Of a DNA stretch of 64,000 bases, positions 42,911 to 51,156 are shown in pieces. Source of the stretch: Paenibacillus elgii NBRC 100335 (GTDB taxonomy: Bacteria > Bacillota > Bacilli > Paenibacillales > NBRC-103111); assembly GCF_004000865.1 (NCBI RefSeq), contig NZ_BIMB01000018.1, positions 1-64,000 of the forward strand. The letters run 5' to 3'. Each line of letters opens with the position of its first letter. Positions within the stretch are counted from its first letter, which is position 1. Under the pieces are notes generated by a model, which did not search any database, was not told where the DNA came from, and saw only the letters and a program-made list of their open reading frames with translations. The position numbers and the translations under genes are program-made.

Positions 42911-43849
42911 CTAAATGCCCCCTTCCCCGTGCTCCAGCCAGTGCAGCTCCTCCTGTGTTAAGCGGATGTCTGCTCCTTGCCGGCACGACTCCAGCTCCTC
43001 CGGCGTCTGCGCCCCGATCAATGCGCAAGCGGGGAACGGTTGGTTCAGCACATAAGCAAGCGCGATCTGAATCGGGCTGGCGCCTTTTTGCTTGCCCAGC
43101 GTCTCGGCCCGGCGCAGGCGTTCCCAGTTGTCGTCGCTATAGAACACTCGCACCAGGTCGGCGTTATCCGTCACCTCAGGTGTATAGCGCCCGGTGAAAA
43201 AGCCCCGGGCCTGCGACGACCAGGATAACAGCGGGAAGCGGTTCCGTTCGTACCACGCGCAATCGTCGGCGTAAGCCGAAACGCAGCCGGCCCAGAACGG
43301 CTCCTTCGCTTTGGCCAGGCTTAAATTCGGGCTGCTGAACGCGAACCCGGTCAAGCCGTGCGCCGCCGCATAGTCGTTCGCCTCCTGCAGCCGCTGCACG
43401 GTCCAGTTGGAGGCGCCGATCGCCCTGATGCGGCCTGCCGCGATATGCCCGTTAAGCGCTTCAATGATCGTGCCGACCGGTACGGACGGATCATCCCGAT
43501 GCAGCGCATACAAATCCACATAATCGGTGCCGAGCCGCTCCAGGCTTTCGTTCAAATCGCTGGCGATCGCTTCGGGCGTCACGCGCGGGCCTTTGCTGTC
43601 GTGATGAGCCCCTTTGGTCAAAAGAATCACATCGGCCCGGTTCCCCCTGTCCTTCATCCATTGGCCGATCGTGCGCTCGCTGTTCCCGCCGCCATAGACG
43701 TGAGCCGTATCGATCGTATTGCCTCCGATCCTGAAGAACGCGTCGAGCACGCCGCAGACCTTATCGTAAATGTCCATGCTGAAATAATCCGACCCTTGAA
43801 TCAGGCACGATACCGGTTTTTCCAAGCCTTCAATGCGAATCGTTCTCAC
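42911..43849 (-). CDS. Aldo/keto reductase
   Basis: A 312-residue NADPH-dependent TIM-barrel oxidoreductase. The catalytic tetrad is Asp47 and Tyr52 (NTIDTAHVYGGG), Lys79 (LLTKGAH) and His117 (LYALHRDD). GTG 43849 follows GGGGAGGAACG. It is 19 bases downstream of the Gfo/Idh/MocA gene and co-transcribed. The pair, divergent from an AraC regulator, points to sugar or polyol catabolism. Confidence 0.92.
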   Translation of the reverse strand: MRTIRIEGLEKPVSCLIQGSDYFSMDIYDKVCGVLDAFFRIGGNTIDTAHVYGGGNSERTIGQWMKDRGNRADVILLTKGAHHDSKGPRVTPEAIASDLNESLERLGTDYVDLYALHRDDPSVPVGTIIEALNGHIAAGRIRAIGASNWTVQRLQEANDYAAAHGLTGFAFSSPNLSLAKAKEPFWAGCVSAYADDCAWYERNRFPLLSWSSQARGFFTGRYTPEVTDNADLVRVFYSDDNWERLRRAETLGKQKGASPIQIALAYVLNQPFPACALIGAQTPEELESCRQGADIRLTQEELHWLEHGEGGI

Positions 43850-43868
43850 GTCTCGTTCCTCCCCTTGA

Positions 43869-44876
43869 TTATAAGTTCAACTCCACGCGGCGGCGTTCCC
43901 GGGCCGACGTCAGGCAAGCGTCGACGGCGCGCATGTTGTTCACCGCGTCCGACGGTCCGAACGGCATCGGCTCGCCGTGCAGGACGTTCCGGCCGAACGC
44001 GTCGGCTTGAAGCGTATATTGGTTCACGTAAGGAACCTCCACCTCGCGCTTTTCCCCTCCGGTAACGACATAAAAATGATCCTGCGCGTTTTCATGGACA
44101 ACGTACGCGGACGGCACCTCGATCCGGCCCTCCGTTCCGACGATCTCAAGCGTATTGCGTCCGGCAGCCCACATCCCGCAATCGAAGGTAAGCGCAACGC
44201 CGCCGGCAAATTCGAGCAGTCCCGAGGCCATCATGTCGACGTGATCATGCTCCGGTGAGAAGAAAGCATGCACCGCCGCCGCTTCCGGCTCCTGTTCCAG
44301 AATGAACCGCGCCGCACTAATCGGATACACGCCGACATCGTAGATCGACCCGCCGCCCATCCATTGCTTGTAGCGCACGTTGTCCGCATCCTTCGCATTG
44401 TTGAAGGTGAAGGCGCCGTGGATGGCACGGATCTCGCCGATTTCCCCGCTCCGGATCACAGCTTTTACGGCCGCATAGCGCGGGTGATAGCGGTACATGA
44501 ACGCTTCGGCGAACGTTACGCCCGCCTGGCGGCAAGCTTCCGCCATCTCTTCGGCTTCGGCCGCATCGATCGCGGCCGGCTTCTCGCACAGCACGTGCTT
44601 GCCCACCTCCGCGGCGCGGATCGTCCATTCCTTGTGCAGGTGGTTCGGCAGCGGAATGTAAACGGCATCAATCTCGGGATCGGCAAGCAGCTCCTCGTAG
44701 CTTCCATACGCCTTCGGGATATTCAGCCGCTCCGCCGTTTCCTTCGCTTTGTCCAGTCCTCGGCTGGCAATGGCCGCCACGGTGCCGGTAGCCGATTGTT
44801 GAATCCCCGGAATGACCGAACGTATGGCGATACCCGCGCAGCCGATGACCCCCCAACGAACTTTGTTTTCCCTCAT
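43869..44876 (-). CDS. Gfo/Idh/MocA-family oxidoreductase
   Basis: A 335-residue NAD(P)-dependent sugar or inositol-type dehydrogenase. The N-terminal Rossmann fold has GVIGCAGIA, and the family EKP motif is in HVLCEKPAA; the active-site DVGVYPI segment is also present. AAGGAGCG and GAGG precede the ATG. First gene of a two-gene operon with the aldo/keto reductase and divergent from the AraC regulator. Likely acts on a cyclic sugar or glycoside; the exact compound is unknown. Confidence 0.92.
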   Translation of the reverse strand: MRENKVRWGVIGCAGIAIRSVIPGIQQSATGTVAAIASRGLDKAKETAERLNIPKAYGSYEELLADPEIDAVYIPLPNHLHKEWTIRAAEVGKHVLCEKPAAIDAAEAEEMAEACRQAGVTFAEAFMYRYHPRYAAVKAVIRSGEIGEIRAIHGAFTFNNAKDADNVRYKQWMGGGSIYDVGVYPISAARFILEQEPEAAAVHAFFSPEHDHVDMMASGLLEFAGGVALTFDCGMWAAGRNTLEIVGTEGRIEVPSAYVVHENAQDHFYVVTGGEKREVEVPYVNQYTLQADAFGRNVLHGEPMPFGPSDAVNNMRAVDACLTSARERRRVELNL

Positions 44877-44919
44877 TTCCTCATCGCTCCTTCAGCTTGG
44901 TTTGGATGAATATGCTAAG

Positions 44920-44995
44920 ATATTGTCATTATATTGATCCTGGAATAAAATGAAAATAACATCTTTTTGCAATCGCATGAAACAATATTGTCATT
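44920..44995. promoter_or_regulatory. Direct repeats in the AraC/oxidoreductase control region
   Basis: ATATTGTCATT occurs at 44920-44930 and again at 44985-44995, 65 bp apart (about six helical turns), between the divergent genes. AraC-type regulators bind direct repeats like these. Site 2 lies close to the start of the araC-type gene. Confidence 0.5.
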
Positions 44996-45012
44996 CAAAA
45001 GGAGAAGTAATA

Positions 45013-45849
45013 ATGCGGCGCCAAAGCTTTCTGCCGACGCTTAACGAGCACGAATATTTGTTGCTGCCCGAATCGGTCGGCTGGTACAAGGACCCCGAGC
45101 ATGAAGTGCTGCGCAAAGCGGGAGCTCTCAATAATTTCAGCATCCATCTGATTGTGGACGGCAAAGGCTATCTGGAAACCGACGGACAGCAACATACGCT
45201 GCACCGGGGGGACGCCTTTCTCTACTTCCCTTTACAATCGCAAAGGTACTACAGCAGCAACGATGATCCTTGGGAAGTGCGGTGGGTGCATTTTTACGGC
45301 AAAACGTTGAAGGAGTTTTTGCTGGAACGGGGCATCGGGACGAAGCCCTTGTGGAAAATACCGCAGTGGAAGCCGCTTGAACAGGCTTTGGCGGATTTGC
45401 TGGAGGAGCTGGAGCAGAACGGGTTTTGGCAGTTGACCCGCATCTCGACGCTGACTTACGCGATACTGGCGGAGTTCGTCACGCAAGCGGTTCCTTGGTC
45501 CGAAGCCCGAAGCCCCGAGGCCGACAACCGGATCTCGGAGCTCTTGCCCGAAATGCAGCGCGATGCCTGCCTGCCGTTCGATTTGCAGCATTGGGCGGAC
45601 CGTGCCGGCGTCAGCAGCTATTATTTTTGCCGCCTATTCAAGAAAGCGACTCATCTAACGCCGATGACCTTTATTACGCTGTGCCGTCTGCAGAACAGCA
45701 AGCAATGGCTGCTGGAGCAGCCGCAGCTGACGGTGAAGGAAATTGCCGAGCGCGCCGGCTATCCGAGCGTCAGCTATTACAACAAGCGGTTTCTGGAGCA
45801 GGAAGGCATGACGCCGACGGAATACCGGCAGCTCTATTTGCGCCGTTAG
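45013..45849 (+). CDS. AraC-family transcriptional regulator
   Basis: A 278-residue regulator with an N-terminal cupin-type sensing domain (DGKGYLETDGQQHTLHRGDAFLYFP) and two C-terminal helix-turn-helix units (LQHWADRAGVSSYYFCRLFK and VKEIAERAGYPSVSYYNKRF, ending EGMTPTEYRQ). ATG 45013 is chosen for its AAAAGGAGAAG site; a longer in-frame extension upstream has none. It probably activates the divergent oxidoreductase operon in response to a sugar-like ligand. Confidence 0.93.
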   Translation: MRRQSFLPTLNEHEYLLLPESVGWYKDPEHEVLRKAGALNNFSIHLIVDGKGYLETDGQQHTLHRGDAFLYFPLQSQRYYSSNDDPWEVRWVHFYGKTLKEFLLERGIGTKPLWKIPQWKPLEQALADLLEELEQNGFWQLTRISTLTYAILAEFVTQAVPWSEARSPEADNRISELLPEMQRDACLPFDLQHWADRAGVSSYYFCRLFKKATHLTPMTFITLCRLQNSKQWLLEQPQLTVKEIAERAGYPSVSYYNKRFLEQEGMTPTEYRQLYLRR

Positions 45850-45864
45850 CCTCACCGCCCCCGG

Positions 45865-47424
45865 TTAACTCCCCGGCTGATAGCTTTCGCTCCGGTTGCG
45901 CCCCTCCTGCTTGGCCCGGTACAGCGCCTTGTCCGCCATCCCGACCAATTCGAGCGGCGAGAGACCCGCATACGGAATGGCCGAAGCGGCGCCGACGCTG
46001 ACCGTGACATACTCGGATACCGACGAGCCGATATGCCGGATACGAAGCGCTTCCACTTCCCGGCGAATGCTCTCGGCCACGCCGGCTACCTGTATCCTTC
46101 CGCAGGCCGTCAGGATCACCACAAACTCTTCGCCGCCATAGCGGGCAGCGAGACCGTCCATGCTGCCGACAACTCGCTGCAGAACACCGGCAACCCGTTT
46201 CAGACAAGCGTCTCCGCCTTGATGACCATACGTATCGTTATACGCTTTGAAGCAATCGATGTCGAGCATAATAACGGATAGCGACTGCGAATACATCGCC
46301 GCCGTCGTCCATGCCGCATCGAGATATTCGTCGAACGCCCGGCGGTTGGCCGCTCCGGTCAGCCCGTCGCGGCGCGACAGCTGCTCCAGCATGCGGTTCG
46401 CCTGCATCATGGTCTCTTCAGCCCGCTTCGACTCCGTCCTGTCGACGATAATCGCCAAATAGCCAAGCAAGCGGTCCTCCCGCTCCCTGACTTCGCTGAG
46501 CATCAGGTGTACGTACATCCGCTCTCCACTGCGCCGGACGAAGGCCCACTCCTGTTCATGGCCCTTCCCTTCGGACAAGCCTGTCACGAATACCTCCAGA
46601 TCTTCTACCGGCCGTCCTAGCTGACGCTGAAGCTCCTGTTTTCTCAGCGCAAACTCCTCCGGGTCCACGATCGTGCCTGGAACCCGCCGTCCGATCGCTT
46701 CGTCGACGGGAATTCCGAACATTCGTTCCGCCCCTGGATTGAACACTTTGGTGATACCTGCCGGATCGATGAAAATAATCGCAACGCCCGTCGCCGAGCG
46801 GAAAATCGCCTCTTGCAGCGTAAACGACCGCCGGTACTTGGCTTCGCTTTCCTCCAATTGATAGACGAGTCGGTTGGCGTCAGTCAAATAACGGATCAGG
46901 TATGCGACGAACAGACCGCCGGACAAAATAATGGCGATAAAGTAAAGATTCACATACCAGCTCCGCCATCCGAGTAGGAAAAATAAGCTTGTGGTGATGA
47001 CTCCAATGCTTGCCGCGATGGAAATCAGCCATTTTTTCCAATAATCCGTAATATGCATCGCAATGATGCCGCTGATGAAACCAAGAAGCGCAGCTGTCGT
47101 GGCTGCCGTCAGAGAAGACGTATTCACCCCGAACATCGCAATCCGGCCGGTGGCGATGATCAAGCCCGTTACCGCCGATGCGTAGATCCCTCCGAAATGC
47201 GCCGCCGCGATAATGGCGATCTGCCGAAAATCCAGAATGGTCGACCCGTCGATCCTGACGCTGAAGAACATCAGTAAAATGCCGAACAGCCCGTGCACCC
47301 CTCCGATAACGAGACGCAGCTTAACGGGCAGAAACGGCTTCCGTTCGTGGTTACGCAGGATGCGGCTTGACAAAAACATAAATGCAGTTAATAATGCCAA
47401 ATTAGCGATAAATAATTGAAACAT
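45865..47424 (-). CDS. Membrane diguanylate cyclase (5TM sensor, PAS, GGDEF)
   Basis: A 519-residue protein: an N-terminal 5TMR-LYT-type membrane region (about residues 1-190, five to six helices), a PAS domain (about 210-340) and a C-terminal GGDEF domain (about 355-515). The active-site motif is GGEEF in ARYGGEEFVVIL, with LDIDCFKAYNDTYGH upstream, so cyclic di-GMP synthesis is expected. No EAL domain. ATG 47424 is used because GGGGG lies upstream. It converges on the araC-type gene with only 15 bases between stops. Confidence 0.92.
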   Translation of the reverse strand: MFQLFIANLALLTAFMFLSSRILRNHERKPFLPVKLRLVIGGVHGLFGILLMFFSVRIDGSTILDFRQIAIIAAAHFGGIYASAVTGLIIATGRIAMFGVNTSSLTAATTAALLGFISGIIAMHITDYWKKWLISIAASIGVITTSLFFLLGWRSWYVNLYFIAIILSGGLFVAYLIRYLTDANRLVYQLEESEAKYRRSFTLQEAIFRSATGVAIIFIDPAGITKVFNPGAERMFGIPVDEAIGRRVPGTIVDPEEFALRKQELQRQLGRPVEDLEVFVTGLSEGKGHEQEWAFVRRSGERMYVHLMLSEVREREDRLLGYLAIIVDRTESKRAEETMMQANRMLEQLSRRDGLTGAANRRAFDEYLDAAWTTAAMYSQSLSVIMLDIDCFKAYNDTYGHQGGDACLKRVAGVLQRVVGSMDGLAARYGGEEFVVILTACGRIQVAGVAESIRREVEALRIRHIGSSVSEYVTVSVGAASAIPYAGLSPLELVGMADKALYRAKQEGRNRSESYQPGS

Positions 47425-47542
47425 AGACCGCACCCCCTCTATTTCTCTGTGCTGTCGATCATAGCAGACACGTATTAAAAAAGTGTTAGGACTATTGTAC
47501 TATTATGTTAAGAATAAACAACCCCGTTGAAAGGAGCCTGTC

Positions 47543-49687
47543 ATGAAATCACTCGTATTGGCAGAAAAGCCGAGTGTCGCCAAGGAAATCGCGCGTGTCC
47601 TGGGCTGCCAGCAGAAGCATAAGCATTATATGGAGGGCCCCGGTTATGTGGTGACTTGGGCACTGGGGCATTTGGTCACGCTGGCCGAGCCCGAGGAATA
47701 CGATCCAAAGTACAAAAACTGGAACTTGGACGATTTGCCGTTGCTGCCCTCGCGAATGAAGCTGAAAATCATTCGCGAAACGACGCCGCAATATAAAGCG
47801 ATCGCGCAGCTTGCTAAGCGCAGTGATCTGGAGCAGCTCATCATTGCAACCGACGCCGGGCGCGAGGGCGAGCTGGTCGCCCGCTGGATCATGGAAATGA
47901 TTCATTGGAAAAAACCGTTCAAGCGGCTCTGGATTTCCTCGCAAACGGACAAGGCGATCCGCGACGGCTTCGCCTCGCTGAAGCCGGGACAGTCCTACGA
48001 CCCGCTTTACCGATCCGCCGTTTGCCGGGCGGAAGCGGACTGGCTGATCGGACTTAACATTACGCGCGCCTTGACCTGCAAGCATAACGCCCAACTGGCG
48101 GCCGGACGCGTACAGACGCCGACGCTGGCGGCCATGATGGACCGCGAGCGCGAGATCAAATCGTTCCAGGCGAAAGACTACTGGATGCTGCGGGCGCAGT
48201 TCGGCTCGTTTCAGGCCGTATGGCGGAGCCAGGCGCATCCGGACGGACGCCTGTTCGACAAAGCCGCAGCCGACGCGCTGCTCGAACGGTTGAATAAGGT
48301 GCGCTCGGCCAAAGTTGCGCAGCTTAAAGTCGCGGAGAAGAGCGAGCCCCATCCGCTCGCCTACGACTTGACCGAGCTGCAGCGCGATGCCAACAAGCGG
48401 CACGGCTTCACCGCGAAGCAGACGTCGAACGTGCTTCAGCGGCTGTACGAGCAGCACAAGCTCGTCACGTATCCGCGCACCGATTCGCGTTACCTGTCCT
48501 CGGACATGATCTCTACGCTTCCCGACCGGCTCAAGGCTTTGAACGTCCAGCCTTACGCGGCTTGGATCAAGCCGCTGCTTGCGAAGCCGCTTCCGGTCTC
48601 CAAGCGTGTTGTCGACGACAGCAAAGTATCGGACCACCATGCGATCATTCCGACGGATGAACGCCCGCAGCTGCACAATCTGTCGGCCGAGGAGCGCAAG
48701 CTGTACGACCTGATCGTGCGCCGGTTCATCGCGTTGTTCACTCCGGCGTTCCGCTATGACGAAACGTCGGTGACGCTGGAGCTCGGTGGAGAGCATTTCC
48801 ACGCCAAAGGGCGCATCGTCAAAGAAGCGGGCTGGAAGGCGCTGTATGAAGCATCGGCCGGCGCAGACGAGGACGACGATACAGCCGAGGACGAACCGGC
48901 CTCCCGGCAAACGCTGCCTGCGCTTCAGCCCGGGATGGAGCTGAAGGAGTTCCGGCTCAGCCAGCACAAGCAGACGACCAAGCCGCCGGGCCGCTACACC
49001 GAGGCGGCGCTGCTCGGGGTCATGGAAAAGCACAACCTTGGCACGCCGGCGACACGCGCCGATATTATCGAGAAGCTGCTGCAGACCGATACGATCGAGC
49101 GCCGCATGAACACGCTCCAACCGACCGGCAAAGGCGCCCAGCTGATCGAGCTCGTCGTGCCCGAGCTTCGCACCCCGGAGCTGACAGCCGCTTGGGAGCA
49201 GGAGCTGGAGCGCATCTCCAAAGGCAAAGGCGACGCCGGAAAGTTTATGGAGAGCATCCGCAAGCAAACCGAGACCATCGTCCGGGAGGTTAAGGCGAGC
49301 GAAGCCGAATATAAGCCGCACAACCTGACCCATTCCCGCTGCCCCGAGTGCGGCAAGCCGCTGCAGGAGATCAAGAGCAAGCGCGGCAAATTGCTCGTGT
49401 GCAGCGACCGGGAATGCGCTTATAAACGAGCCGCAGAGCCTGCTCTTTCGAACAAGCGTTGTCCGCAGTGCCATAAGCGGATGGAGATCCATACGGGCAA
49501 AGCGGGCAAATACGCACAGTGCCGTCCGTGCAACGTGGTCGAGATGCTTGGCGAATCCGGCGGGGGCGGACGCGCGGCGAAACGGCAGCAAGCCCAGCTC
49601 GCCAAGCAGTTCAGCGATAACGTTTCGCTCGGTTCCAGCCTGGAAGAAGCGCTGAAAGCCGCGATGGCGAAGCACAAAAAAGATTGA
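47543..49687 (+). CDS. topB: DNA topoisomerase III
   Basis: A 714-residue type IA topoisomerase that relaxes and decatenates DNA. The TOPRIM domain has LVLAEKPSVAKEIA and IIATDAGREGELVA; the active-site tyrosine is Tyr310 in VTYPRTDSRYL. Two short C-terminal zinc-ribbon-like units (CPECGKPL...CSDREC, CPQCHKRM...CRPC) follow. GAAAGGAG precedes the ATG. It is monocistronic, ending in a strong terminator. Confidence 0.96.
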   Translation: MKSLVLAEKPSVAKEIARVLGCQQKHKHYMEGPGYVVTWALGHLVTLAEPEEYDPKYKNWNLDDLPLLPSRMKLKIIRETTPQYKAIAQLAKRSDLEQLIIATDAGREGELVARWIMEMIHWKKPFKRLWISSQTDKAIRDGFASLKPGQSYDPLYRSAVCRAEADWLIGLNITRALTCKHNAQLAAGRVQTPTLAAMMDREREIKSFQAKDYWMLRAQFGSFQAVWRSQAHPDGRLFDKAAADALLERLNKVRSAKVAQLKVAEKSEPHPLAYDLTELQRDANKRHGFTAKQTSNVLQRLYEQHKLVTYPRTDSRYLSSDMISTLPDRLKALNVQPYAAWIKPLLAKPLPVSKRVVDDSKVSDHHAIIPTDERPQLHNLSAEERKLYDLIVRRFIALFTPAFRYDETSVTLELGGEHFHAKGRIVKEAGWKALYEASAGADEDDDTAEDEPASRQTLPALQPGMELKEFRLSQHKQTTKPPGRYTEAALLGVMEKHNLGTPATRADIIEKLLQTDTIERRMNTLQPTGKGAQLIELVVPELRTPELTAAWEQELERISKGKGDAGKFMESIRKQTETIVREVKASEAEYKPHNLTHSRCPECGKPLQEIKSKRGKLLVCSDRECAYKRAAEPALSNKRCPQCHKRMEIHTGKAGKYAQCRPCNVVEMLGESGGGGRAAKRQQAQLAKQFSDNVSLGSSLEEALKAAMAKHKKD

Positions 49688-49713
49688 AGCCGCAACTGGC
49701 TTCAATCTTTTTT
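49682..49713 (+). terminator. Intrinsic terminator of topB
   Basis: A perfect 10-bp stem, GATTGAAGCC (49682-49691)/GGCTTCAATC (49698-49707), then six T or more. It overlaps the topB stop codon and touches the stop of the convergent gene. Confidence 0.9.
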
Positions 49714-50021
49714 TAGCCCATGTTTCCCACCGCCGGCCGGACTTCCTGCTCATAATAGGTCCGCAGCTGCGCTTTTTCCTGTTCCGTGAACTGGTACTCG
49801 CAGTCTCTTCCTTCGTCCTGCGGGACGATCTCAACGATGTCTCCTCGGCGCGTACAGACGATAAGCGCTCCCAGTTCAACGATCCCTTGCGGCGCCTCGC
49901 TGCCCTCCTCCAGCTCCAGACTTACTTCCACGTCGATCCACTGCTCGCTGCGCACCTCTGCCTGGGAACGAAACCTCGCGAACCGCAGCTCCCGGATGTC
50001 CGGATTACCGTATTCGATCAT
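49713..50021 (-). CDS. Hypothetical 102-residue protein
   Basis: I do not recognise this protein. It is small, acidic and soluble (MIEYGNPDIRELRF..., DVEVSLELEEGSEAP, a C-terminal EQEKAQLRTYYEQEV helix). AAAGGGTG precedes the ATG at 50021, and it is 7 bases downstream of the TIGR01777-type gene, so it is co-transcribed and perhaps coupled. No function is proposed. Confidence 0.75.
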   Translation of the reverse strand: MIEYGNPDIRELRFARFRSQAEVRSEQWIDVEVSLELEEGSEAPQGIVELGALIVCTRRGDIVEIVPQDEGRDCEYQFTEQEKAQLRTYYEQEVRPAVGNMG

Positions 50022-50028
50022 CTCGCGT

Positions 50029-50931
50029 TCACCCTTTCTTGCCGGACCGCACCAAATTTTCCAGCGCATGATCGATCACCGAATATTTATAACGAAATCC
50101 GAGGTCGGTAACGACTTTCGGAAATACTTGTTGACCTTTTAGCAGTAGCTCGGACATTTCGCCGAACAGCGCTTTCAGCACGAATGTAGGAACCGGAAAC
50201 CAGTACGGCCGGCGAAGCGCCTTGGCCAAGCTGCGCCCGAACTCGTCGTACGTCACCGGAATCGGCGCCGTCGCATTGACCGGCCCCTCGATCTCTTCGT
50301 GCTCGATGCAGAACTCAATCATCCGGCACAGATCTTCGATATGAATCCACGACATGATTTGACGTCCGCTGCCGACCCGTCCGCCAACACCGAGCTTAAA
50401 CGGCAAGCTCATCTTCGGGAAGGCGCCGCCGTCGTTGCCAAGCACGAGTCCGATCCGCAGCAGAACGACGCGCGTATCGGGGATATGCTCCGCTGCCATC
50501 TCCCATTGGTCGACGACGCCGGACAAAAAATCCTCTACGCGCAGTTCGCTTTCCTCCGTGAACGACTCGGTCTCGGACGTGCCATAGATCGACATGCCGG
50601 ACGCATTGACCAATACAGGCTTTTTCTCCAACTGTTCGATCAGCGCTTGGACACGATTAACCGCATCCAGACGCGATTCCAGAATCCGCTTCTTGGCTTC
50701 CTCCGTCCAACGCTGGTTAATCGTTTCCCCCGCCAGATTGACGATCGCGTCGACGCCCTCCAGCGGCTTGATATTATTTTCCAGTTCATCCCAAGTCATA
50801 TGGCGAATCAAGGGATGATCCGAACGTCGCTTTTTCCGGGAAATGAGGATTACCGTATCTTTTTTTTGTAAAAATAACTGGGTCAAATGCTTGCCGACAA
50901 AGCCGGTCCCCCCTGCAATAGCGACCTTCAT
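50029..50931 (-). CDS. TIGR01777-type NAD-dependent epimerase (YfhF-like)
   Basis: A 300-residue extended short-chain dehydrogenase of the TIGR01777/YfhF family: nucleotide loop GGTGFVGKHL, LAGETINQRWTEEAKKRILESR and the C-terminal DUF1731 part (FVLKALFGEMSELLLKGQQV, LGFRYKY). Members are distantly related to SulA-type cell-division proteins; the reaction is unknown. ATG 50931 follows GGAGGAAC. First gene of a two-gene operon. Confidence 0.9.
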   Translation of the reverse strand: MKVAIAGGTGFVGKHLTQLFLQKKDTVILISRKKRRSDHPLIRHMTWDELENNIKPLEGVDAIVNLAGETINQRWTEEAKKRILESRLDAVNRVQALIEQLEKKPVLVNASGMSIYGTSETESFTEESELRVEDFLSGVVDQWEMAAEHIPDTRVVLLRIGLVLGNDGGAFPKMSLPFKLGVGGRVGSGRQIMSWIHIEDLCRMIEFCIEHEEIEGPVNATAPIPVTYDEFGRSLAKALRRPYWFPVPTFVLKALFGEMSELLLKGQQVFPKVVTDLGFRYKYSVIDHALENLVRSGKKG

Positions 50932-51091
50932 GAATGTTCCTCCGCTTACACTGATATCTTTTTGACATTCATTATATCGGAAATCGCTTCGTGAAGCCAT
51001 GCTGCGCCGAAAATCTTTACTTTCCATTCCGCTTCCGACGCCGCAAGCGCTGGCGCAGGTTTCTTCTAATGGCGGATAATGGGATTAATGG

Positions 51092-51120
51092 TTGCTTCCA
51101 CACCTGTGAAAAAGTACAAT
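51092..51120 (+). promoter_or_regulatory. Sigma-A promoter of the giant signalling gene
   Basis: TTGCTT (51092-51097), 17-bp spacer, TACAAT (51115-51120). Transcription should begin near 51127, downstream of the ATG at 51079, which supports the TTG start at 51157. Confidence 0.6.
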
Positions 51121-51156
51121 GAAATGAAACAAAGCAGTTTATCGGAGGGCATTCCA

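Noticed and set aside
47549-49879. A 776-codon open frame on the minus strand opposite topB
   Set aside because: It is the antisense of a clearly conserved topoisomerase gene, has an implausible arginine/leucine-rich composition and no ribosome site; such frames are common in GC-rich coding DNA.
51079-51156. ATG at 51079 as start of the giant signalling gene
   Set aside because: It lies upstream of the predicted transcription start from the TTGCTT/TACAAT promoter and lacks a ribosome site; TTG 51157 has GGAGGG at 7 bases.
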